A DNA stretch of 6,440 nucleotides from the NCBI GenBank assembly GCA_017302195.1, contig JAFLEG010000264.1, positions 1 through 6,440 of the forward strand, given 5' to 3'. The notes beneath the pieces are model-generated. The model made no database searches. It was not told the DNA's origin and was given only the letters and a program-made list of their open reading frames with translations. The position numbers and the translations under genes were made by a program. Origin of the DNA: Verrucomicrobiota bacterium (GTDB taxonomy: Bacteria; Verrucomicrobiota; Verrucomicrobiia; Limisphaerales; UBA9464). This document shows, one piece after another, positions 1-4,710 of the stretch (position 1 is the stretch's first letter; each line of letters starts with the position of its first letter).

Positions 1-310
1 CACCCTCCTGATCGGTGGCGCCTCCCACCACCACAATGCCCTGGTGGCCATGTTGGCCATGAAAGGCCTCCAGTTCTGGCAGTTCCCGGCGGCACGGAGG
101 ACACCAGGTGGCCCAGAAATTGAGCACCACGATGCGGCCCGCCAGGTCTGACGAGCTCATCACGGTCCCGGACAGATTGGTCATGCGCCAAGCCGGTGCG
201 GGATGTCCGGCCCCGGGCAGCCGGACAAATGAGGGGCCGGTGGGCCGGCTGATCCACCAGCCAAGCAGCGCCGCCAGGGCGAAGGGGACGAGCCAGCGCG
301 GGGCCTTCAT
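1..310 (-). CDS. TlpA/ResA-like thioredoxin-fold protein, C-terminus cut by window edge
   Basis: The first 103 residues are present; the gene continues past the left edge. Residues 1-20 form a membrane-anchoring signal: a basic start (MKAPR) and a hydrophobic run ending WWI. A linker follows, then PAPAWRMTNLSG (38-48), the typical opening of extracytoplasmic TlpA/ResA proteins. The core strand leads into NFWATWCPPC (64-73), with redox-active Cys70 and Cys73, followed by RRELPEL. Members of this family are membrane-tethered thiol-disulfide oxidoreductases acting outside the cytoplasmic membrane, often in cytochrome c maturation or reduction of exported proteins; the substrate here is unknown. 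The ATG overlaps the stop of the upstream hydrolase gene in an ATGA, and no Shine-Dalgarno sequence precedes it, so translation is probably coupled. The cis-proline loop lies outside the window. Family assignment is firm; the exact role is not determined. Confidence 0.9.
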   Translation of the reverse strand, partial: MKAPRWLVPFALAALLGWWISRPTGPSFVRLPGAGHPAPAWRMTNLSGTVMSSSDLAGRIVVLNFWATWCPPCRRELPELEAFHGQHGHQGIVVVGGATDQEG

Positions 311-1005
311 CGCGTGGCCGGGGTTTCCAGGAGTGGCTTCAGCGCGTTGACGATCACCGGTGTCCAGGCGCGATACCCCCGGTGGTTCAGGTGAAGGCGA
401 TCGGACTCGAACAGCGCCGGATCCGGCTCACCAGCGGCGTCCAGGACCGCGGAAAAGGTATCGGCGAAGCCGACCCCGGGGCGCGAAGTGCAGAGCTGCC
501 GGAGCCGCTGGTTGAGGTCACGCTGCTGATCAAACAGGGAACGCCGGCTTGGGCTGGGTTTGACGGCGAGGATCAGCACCGGCGCGCCCGGCAGTTGCCG
601 GTGCATCCGATCCAGGAATTCGGCATAGTCCCCGGCAATCGCTTCCGGTGTTCGTCCCTTGGCGAGATCGTTGTCGCCCTCATACACCACGACCGCCCGT
701 GGACGTCGGACGGCAATGACCGGATCAAAGTGGTGCAGGAGGTCCCGCATGGTCGAGCCTCCGAACCCGCGGTTCAGGACCGTCAGGTCGGGAAAGGCTG
801 CGGGCAGGTTGGTCCAGAGCCGGAAACTGGAGCTTCCTGCGAACACGACGGCATTGGTGGAATGCGGTTGACGGTGATCCGACTCGGCAAACCGGCGGAT
901 TTCCCCGTCAAACTCACCGCGGGTTTCGGCAGCCATTGCGCGGGGCAGCGGGTCGGTCCAGTGCAGTGCCATGGGGAGCAGGAGTGAAAGGAAGCGGAAC
1001 CTCAT
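307..1005 (-). CDS. Secreted SGNH/GDSL-type hydrolase (esterase family)
   Basis: A 232-residue exported serine hydrolase of the SGNH superfamily. Residues 1-25 are a signal peptide (basic MRFRF, a hydrophobic stretch, then AMA|AE). The conserved blocks occur in order: GSSS at 57-60, where Ser59 aligns with the GDS nucleophile; NRGFGGS at 78-84, giving the block II glycine; EGDND at 109-113, with the block III Asn112; and DRLHLNHRGY at 202-211, giving the Asp202/His205 pair. Family members deacylate lipids, glycans or acetylated sugars; the substrate cannot be read from the sequence. The length is normal for a single-domain member. The ATG at 1005 was chosen because it starts the signal peptide directly; it has no Shine-Dalgarno sequence. 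The stop overlaps the start of the thioredoxin-fold gene by ATGA, indicating a two-gene or longer leftward operon. The strong terminator upstream (1072-1105) means it needs its own promoter, which I could not identify in 1006-1071. Confidence 0.9.
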   Translation of the reverse strand: MRFRFLSLLLPMALHWTDPLPRAMAAETRGEFDGEIRRFAESDHRQPHSTNAVVFAGSSSFRLWTNLPAAFPDLTVLNRGFGGSTMRDLLHHFDPVIAVRRPRAVVVYEGDNDLAKGRTPEAIAGDYAEFLDRMHRQLPGAPVLILAVKPSPSRRSLFDQQRDLNQRLRQLCTSRPGVGFADTFSAVLDAAGEPDPALFESDRLHLNHRGYRAWTPVIVNALKPLLETPATR

Positions 1006-1071
1006 GCGACGGATTCTGGAGGAAACCGCGGTCGCCGGCCAGTCCCGCTCCGGAGTGCGGTGGTTTCGGAC

Positions 1072-1105
1072 AAAAAAAGGCGCCTCCGGGATCCGGAGGC
1101 GCCTT
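1072..1105 (-). terminator. Intrinsic terminator of the omcB-like gene
   Basis: A perfect 13-bp stem (1077-1089 paired with 1093-1105, GC-rich, 3-base loop GAT) is followed on the minus strand by seven Ts (A-run at 1072-1078 on the plus strand). It lies about 30 bases beyond the stop of the OmcB-like gene and is oriented to end its leftward transcript. On the plus strand no T-run follows beyond the two Ts of the stem, so it is probably one-directional. Confidence 0.92.
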
Positions 1106-1111
1106 GAACCG

Positions 1112-1128
1112 GGCTGACAGGGTCAGCC
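1112..1128 (-). repeat. Short hairpin between omcB-like stop and terminator
   Basis: A perfect 7-bp inverted repeat, GGCTGAC and GTCAGCC with a 3-base loop, starts 8 bases after the stop codon of the OmcB-like gene and precedes the main terminator hairpin. A further CC/GG pair would extend the stem across a single bulged G. It may protect the mRNA 3' end or assist termination; that role is inferred from position only. Confidence 0.55.
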
Positions 1129-1136
1129 GGGAGGAA

Positions 1137-2660
1137 TCAATAGACGTTGGTCACTTCGACCTCTTCGATCGGGGCCTTCACCTGATCGCAGTTCACGATC
1201 ACGCGGTCGTAGGCCTGGCCCACGGCGACGCCCTTGCCGACGTAGGTGTAGGTGACGGACTCCTTCGAGGCCAGCTTCGGCAGCACGGGGTAGGTGACCT
1301 TCTTGCCGGCGATGGTGCCGCGAGGCGAGCTCACCGGGTCAATCTCGGTGTCGGACTCGACCACGCAGGAGATATTGGTCAGGTCCGCAAAGCCCTGGTT
1401 GGTGATGCGGATGGTGTAGTTGGACTGTTCACCGACCTGGATCGGATCCGGATCATCCACATACTCGACCAGGATGCCCGGGACACCCTTCCAGAGCGTG
1501 CAGGCCTCGGCCTGATCGCTCAGACCCTGGCCGCTGCGGGCGGAAACGGTGTTGCAGAAACGGCCCTGCTGGCCGGTGGTGAGCACCACCGAGAACTGCT
1601 TCTTCTCGCCGGCATTCAGCGTCGGAACCGTCCAGGTCGCGGTATTGCCGTTCACCGTGGCGCCCGAGGCGTTCACGATGCGGGTCTGGGGCGGTGCGGT
1701 ATCGGTCACGACCACCTGGGTCTGCGGGCGATCGCCCTGATTGTGAACCTCGATGGTGTAGGTGGCCTGCTTGCCGATGTATTCCTCGGCCGGTCCCACC
1801 TTGGTCACCTTCAGCAGGTGCTTGAAGATCTCGGTGCAGGCATCGTCCTGGACGCTCGGGGCATTGGCCGCGGTGGCCACGGCCACGTTGCAGAACTTGC
1901 CGCGCTCGGCCGCCTTGAGGGTGATGGGAATGGTCTTGGAGGCGCCCGGGGCGAGGTCGCCCACGGTGAAGGGCACTTCACGCACGCCACCCAGGCCGGC
2001 AGGAACCTTGTCGGTGACCACGACGCCCTTGGCGACCGAGGTGCCGATGTTCTTCACGACGATGGTGTAGGCGATGTCCTGACCCAGTTGGGCTTCAGCA
2101 GGTCCGGACTTCTCGATGGCAAGTTGCGGGCGGCCCACCACCGTCTTGGCGCAGACGCGGGGGTCGGCCTTGATGGTGGCGCAGGAGGCGAGAGTGCCTT
2201 CCTTGTCGGCCTTGGCGGTCACCTTGATCACCTTGGTCTGCCCGGCATCCAGATCGCCCAGATTCCAGGTCACCGTGCCGCCGGACGCATTGCCCTGCGG
2301 ATCGGCACTGACGAACGAGGCTCCGGCGGGGACCGTCTCGGTGACCACCACGTTGCCGACGCAGGCCACCGGGGTGACGGTGATGGTGTAGGTGAAGGTG
2401 TCTCCGAGGGCGACTTCGGCCGGCATGGCCTTGCTGGCCTGGATCAGTCCGCTGTTCACGGACGAGCAGTTGGCCGTGCTCCCCGCGGCGACGGCCGGGG
2501 CTGCGGCACCCCCGCCTTGGGAGCTGATGACAACGAGAGGCTTGGCTTGCGCGTACTGGACCGTCTCCGTGGAGTTGGAGGCCAGCGCCGAAAGACAGCC
2601 CAGGGTGGCGGCAAGCACCCAGCGTGCGGGATTCAGCCGACGATTTTGGGAGATACTCAT
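1137..2660 (-). CDS. OmcB-like large cysteine-containing envelope protein (DUF11-type repeats)
   Basis: A 507-residue exported protein resembling chlamydial OmcB, the periplasmic disulfide-linked protein of the outer membrane complex (about 550 residues). Residues 1-27 are a signal peptide with likely cleavage after ALA. A Gly/Ala-rich linker (about 49-63) leads into four immunoglobulin-like DUF11-type repeats, each opening with a Tyr-Thr-Ile strand at 91, 198, 301 and 415. The end matches what I recall of chlamydial OmcB: a Trp-Lys-Gly-Val boundary (390-393), GTIAGKKVTYPVLPKLASKE in the last repeat, and a terminal Asn-Val-Tyr (Thr-His-Ile-Tyr in Chlamydia). It has 11 cysteines, one in the signal peptide, against more than 20 in Chlamydia. 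The ATG at 2660 was chosen because it begins a signal peptide; the 46 codons upstream to 2798 do not look like protein. It appears monocistronic, with its own terminator. A structural envelope role is likely; whether it is cross-linked is unknown. Confidence 0.88.
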   Translation of the reverse strand: MSISQNRRLNPARWVLAATLGCLSALASNSTETVQYAQAKPLVVISSQGGGAAAPAVAAGSTANCSSVNSGLIQASKAMPAEVALGDTFTYTITVTPVACVGNVVVTETVPAGASFVSADPQGNASGGTVTWNLGDLDAGQTKVIKVTAKADKEGTLASCATIKADPRVCAKTVVGRPQLAIEKSGPAEAQLGQDIAYTIVVKNIGTSVAKGVVVTDKVPAGLGGVREVPFTVGDLAPGASKTIPITLKAAERGKFCNVAVATAANAPSVQDDACTEIFKHLLKVTKVGPAEEYIGKQATYTIEVHNQGDRPQTQVVVTDTAPPQTRIVNASGATVNGNTATWTVPTLNAGEKKQFSVVLTTGQQGRFCNTVSARSGQGLSDQAEACTLWKGVPGILVEYVDDPDPIQVGEQSNYTIRITNQGFADLTNISCVVESDTEIDPVSSPRGTIAGKKVTYPVLPKLASKESVTYTYVGKGVAVGQAYDRVIVNCDQVKAPIEEVEVTNVY

Positions 2661-2669
2661 AGGTGTTGT

Positions 2670-2696
2670 AGGATAGTGCGAGTGCACGAAGGTCAA
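2670..2696 (-). promoter_or_regulatory. Possible promoter of omcB-like gene
   Basis: Read on the minus strand, TTGACC (2696-2691) and TATCCT (2675-2670) resemble sigma-70 -35 and -10 boxes, matching 5 of 6 and 4 of 6 bases, separated by a short 15-base spacer. Transcription would start about 3-4 bases before the ATG at 2660, giving a nearly leaderless mRNA. That would fit the lack of a Shine-Dalgarno sequence, but the spacer is suboptimal and the call is tentative. Confidence 0.25.
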
Positions 2697-2852
2697 CGGG
2701 TCTCCGAAGGCGGAACGACTGCCTTCTCGTGCAGGGAAGGAATCATCCACATTTCTGGGTCGCGCTGCCGAAGCGATTTCGCGGGGAAGGAGTCTCATTC
2801 GAGGGAGACAATGTCAAGTTTTCGGCCCGGGGGAATCTCGCCGAATTAAGTG

Positions 2853-2871
2853 GGTTTGCACGGAGCAAACC
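2853..2871. repeat. Perfect 7-bp inverted repeat, possible operator
   Basis: GGTTTGC and GCAAACC flank the 5-base spacer ACGGA in the divergent region. The symmetry and the location about 190 bases upstream of the OmcB-like start and 250 bases upstream of the DUF1080 start would suit a regulator site or a small RNA hairpin. No T-run follows, so it is not an intrinsic terminator. The function is inferred only from position and symmetry. Confidence 0.3.
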
Positions 2872-3124
2872 GAGGGGCTGCCTCGCGGCCTTGGCCATCG
2901 TGCGGACGCGGTGTCCGGAAGCCTCCCATCCACCCGATTCCGTGCGTGCTCCCCACCGGGACCCGGACACCCGTCCCCGCGGGGGCAATGCCTGGGGTGG
3001 ACGGTCCGGGCGGGGGCACCGGACGGTGGAGGATCCTGAGTGCCTCGGCACCCTGGCTCAACGCACCCGTTGAATCACCCGCTTGCCAACGGCGTCCGGG
3101 ACCGGGGAAGGTTGGCGGTCACCC

Positions 3125-3910
3125 ATGAATACTCTGCTCCTGATCATTCTCGGCGCCGCGGGCCTCGCCACGGCCACGGCGCAAGGCGTTGGCTACACTG
3201 ATACCCCGCAGATTCGCGGACAACAATGGAAGGTGCACGACAAGGACCGCCCCAACCCGCCCACCGTCACCCCGGGCGCCAGCTTCAGCAACGGGGCGCC
3301 GCCGCCCAGCGACGCCATCTGGCTCTTCAATGGCAGGGATTTCTCGCACTGGACCCAGGGAGGGCACGAGCCGAAGTGGACCCTGGCCAATGGCTGCATG
3401 GAGGTCGTGGGCAAGTCGGGCGACATCGCCACCAAGGAGGAATTTGGCGATGCCCAGGTGCATCTGGAATTTGCCACACCGTCCAAGGTCGAGGGGGAAA
3501 GCCAGGGACGCGGCAACTCCGGGGTGTTCTTTCACGGCCAGTTCGAGGTCCAGGTGCTCGACAGCCACAACAACAAGACCTATGCGGACGGCCAGGCGGG
3601 AGCCCTGTATGGCCAGTGGCCACCGCTGGCCAACGCCATCCGCCCCCCGGGAGAATGGAATACCTACGACATCGTCTTCGAAGCGCCCCGGTTTGACGAG
3701 GCCGGGAAGCTGGTGAAGCCCGGATTCATCACCGCCTTTCTGAACGGCGTCTGCGTCCAGAACCGGAAGGAACTGAACGGCCCGACCAATCACCGGGCCA
3801 CCGACCCGTACAAGGCCTACTCCGGCAAGGGCAACCTGAGTCTTCAGGATCACGGCAATCCGACGCGGTTCCGCAACATCTGGCTGCGTCCGCTGGGCGA
3901 CCAACCGTAA
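3125..3910 (+). CDS. Secreted DUF1080 (3-keto-disaccharide hydrolase-like) protein
   Basis: A 261-residue exported protein of the DUF1080 family (Pfam 3-keto-disaccharide hydrolase), abundant in Verrucomicrobiota, Planctomycetota and Bacteroidota. The fold is a concanavalin-like beta-sandwich related to laminarinases; characterised members act on 3-keto sugars and glycosides. Residues 1-19 are a signal peptide with cleavage near ATA|QG. A family-typical stretch follows (GYTDTPQI, then WKVHDKDRPNPP at 35-46), then the domain at about 64-257: IWLFNGRDFSHW (65-76), RGNSGVFFHGQFEVQVLDS (129-147), GALYGQWPP (159-167), GEWNTYDIVF (176-185) and HGNPTRFRNIWLRPL (243-257). The ATG at 3125 was preferred over one 14 codons upstream because it starts the signal peptide directly. 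GGGGAAGG at 3104-3111 is a distant Shine-Dalgarno candidate, 13 bases before the ATG. The exact substrate is not determined. No terminator separates it from yceD, 57 bases downstream. Confidence 0.93.
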   Translation: MNTLLLIILGAAGLATATAQGVGYTDTPQIRGQQWKVHDKDRPNPPTVTPGASFSNGAPPPSDAIWLFNGRDFSHWTQGGHEPKWTLANGCMEVVGKSGDIATKEEFGDAQVHLEFATPSKVEGESQGRGNSGVFFHGQFEVQVLDSHNNKTYADGQAGALYGQWPPLANAIRPPGEWNTYDIVFEAPRFDEAGKLVKPGFITAFLNGVCVQNRKELNGPTNHRATDPYKAYSGKGNLSLQDHGNPTRFRNIWLRPLGDQP

Positions 3911-3947
3911 AGCCAGTCCCTGAAACATCGGCTTGGGAAATGGGGCC

Positions 3948-3963
3948 GGACGCCTTAGCGTCC
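3948..3963 (+). repeat. Hairpin just upstream of yceD start
   Basis: A perfect 6-bp stem, GGACGC and GCGTCC with loop CTTA, ends 4 bases before the yceD ATG. CC at 3946-3947 can pair with GG at 3965-3966 across a bulged A, burying the only AGG near the start. In the folded mRNA this would reduce access to the start. A regulatory role is inferred and untested. Confidence 0.4.
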
Positions 3964-3967
3964 AGGC

Positions 3968-4453
3968 ATGCCGGTCACGGTCAACCTGCGTCTCCTGGAG
4001 AAGGAGGAGACGCTGTCATTGGAAGGCGAGCTGCCGGTCGCCGAGTTTGGCGCCGATCTCCGCGACGATCTGATGCGATTCGATCAGCCGTTGCACTACG
4101 CACTGGATCTGCAGCATCAGCCCGACAGCCTGCTGCTCACGGGGTCCCTGGAAACCTCCCTGGCCTGCGAGTGCGCCCGATGCCTGACTCCCTTCCGGTT
4201 GCCGGTACGGGTGGAGGCGCTCACGGCGCTGGTGGCGCTGCAGGGTGAGGAGGCGGTGGGGCGTGACGGAGATTTTGCAGACTTGACGCCTCTCTTGCGG
4301 GAGGACATTTATCTCGCTCTGCCGACGAATCCGTTGTGCAGGCCAGACTGTCGCGGGCTGCCGCAAAAGGCGGTGTCCCGCGATTCGCGTCTTGAGGGGG
4401 CCCAGTCCGATGAAGCCTCCCCGTGGGCCGCGCTGGATCACATCAAATTGTAA
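3968..4453 (+). CDS. yceD: YceD family protein (DUF177)
   Basis: A 161-residue cytoplasmic protein of the YceD/DUF177 family, almost always encoded directly before rpmF, as here. Its role is poorly defined; in E. coli and in plants it has been tied to 23S rRNA accumulation and ribosome assembly. Visible features are the cysteine cluster CECARCLTPF (67-76, Cys67, Cys69, Cys72), the acidic segment leading to LLREDIYLALPTNPLC (109-124), the second pair Cys124 and Cys128 in CRPDCRGL, and the family-typical end SPWAALDHIKL. The CxxC-like pairs suggest a metal site, as in many non-proteobacterial members. The start at 3968 gives a normal N-terminus (MPVTVNLRLLEKEE); only a weak AGG precedes it and a hairpin abuts it. 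The stop lies 13 bases before rpmF. It is the first gene of the rightward housekeeping cluster in this window; no promoter was recognised in the 57-base gap before it. Confidence 0.9.
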   Translation: MPVTVNLRLLEKEETLSLEGELPVAEFGADLRDDLMRFDQPLHYALDLQHQPDSLLLTGSLETSLACECARCLTPFRLPVRVEALTALVALQGEEAVGRDGDFADLTPLLREDIYLALPTNPLCRPDCRGLPQKAVSRDSRLEGAQSDEASPWAALDHIKL

Positions 4454-4466
4454 CTGACCATCCTTT

Positions 4467-4655
4467 ATGGGCGTCCCGAAACGCAAACCGTCCCGCAGCC
4501 GCCAACGCATGCGCCGAGCCTACAACTCGGTGATGGTGCTGCCGAAGATCGCTTCCTGCCCGCAGTGCACGGCACCGTACCGTTCCCACCGGGTTTGCCC
4601 CTCCTGCGGCTACTACAACGGACGCCAGGTCATCACGGTCACCGCGGCCGCCTGA
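4467..4655 (+). CDS. rpmF: 50S ribosomal protein L32
   Basis: A 62-residue basic ribosomal protein of the large subunit. The start, GVPKRKPSRSRQRMRRAYN, is the classic L32 signature (VPKRRxSxSRxRMRRxH), followed by the zinc ribbon Cys31-x2-Cys34 and Cys44-x2-Cys47 (CPQC, CPSCG) and YYNGRQVI. All four zinc cysteines are kept, so this is the zinc-binding (C+) form. The length is normal. No Shine-Dalgarno sequence precedes the ATG; the upstream bases are pyrimidine-rich (ATCCTTT). It lies 13 bases after yceD and 55 bases before plsX. That second gap contains a stem-loop and T-run which may reduce read-through, as would make sense if L32 is needed in greater amounts than PlsX. Confidence 0.97.
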   Translation: MGVPKRKPSRSRQRMRRAYNSVMVLPKIASCPQCTAPYRSHRVCPSCGYYNGRQVITVTAAA

Positions 4656-4667
4656 GACTTTCCGAGG

Positions 4668-4710
4668 AGCGCCGTGTCCCGCACTGGTCGGGCCGGCGCT
4701 TGCGCTTTTT
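4668..4710 (+). terminator. Hairpin plus T-run between rpmF and plsX, possible attenuator
   Basis: Arms AGCGCCG (4668-4674) and CGGCGCT (4694-4700) pair perfectly. Inside them CCCG (4678-4681) pairs with CGGG (4689-4692) around a 7-base loop. After TGCGC come five Ts (4706-4710) directly before the plsX ATG. An alternative pairing of AGCGC (4668-4672) with GCGCT (4702-4706) would place the remaining Ts right after the stem. This resembles a weak intrinsic terminator or attenuator. The same fold would move GAGGAG (4664-4669) to a functional distance from the ATG, so a role in translation is equally possible. Confidence 0.35.

Larger units (their letters stand above)
2661..3124. other. Divergent intergenic region, no convincing gene
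   Basis: These 464 bases separate the leftward OmcB-like gene from the rightward DUF1080 gene and must hold both promoters unless transcription reads in. Several frames are open on both strands, but their translations are Pro/Arg/Gly-rich, overlap one another and show no recognisable domain, so I read them as a by-product of high G+C. Inverted repeats are present: 2853-2871 (7-bp arms, 5-base loop), 3004-3024 (6-bp arms GTCCGG/CCGGAC), 3040-3051 (5-bp arms) and 3085-3116 (6-bp arms). None is followed by a T-run. A perfect TTGACA on the minus strand at 2817-2812 lacks a matching -10 box. Confidence 0.6.

Noticed and set aside
2592..2604. Lipoprotein signal at Cys22 of the OmcB-like protein
   Set aside because: The preceding residues Thr-Leu-Gly do not fit the usual lipobox, which prefers Leu at -3. 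A signal peptidase I site (ALA) lies five residues further on, and OmcB is not a lipoprotein.
2661..2798. Start of the OmcB-like protein at 2798, adding 46 residues
   Set aside because: The extra segment is not signal-like and would bury the signal peptide that begins at the ATG at 2660.
2812..2817. Perfect TTGACA -35 box on the minus strand upstream of the OmcB-like gene
   Set aside because: No sequence resembling TATAAT occurs 16-19 bases downstream, so alone it is weak evidence for a promoter.
936..2849. A 637-codon open frame on the plus strand opposite the OmcB-like gene
   Set aside because: Its translation is a Gly/His/Asp/Ala-rich shadow without recognisable domains, lying antisense to a gene with clear signal peptide, repeats and terminator. 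High third-position G+C keeps antisense frames open.
2846..3128. Overlapping small frames on both strands in the intergenic region
   Set aside because: Several frames are open at once, with Pro/Arg/Gly-rich translations and no ribosome-binding signal or recognisable motif. One runs into the DUF1080 coding start. Best explained by composition.
3911..3967. Terminator after the DUF1080 gene
   Set aside because: The only hairpin in the gap (3948-3963) has no following T-run and abuts the yceD start, so it is not an intrinsic terminator.
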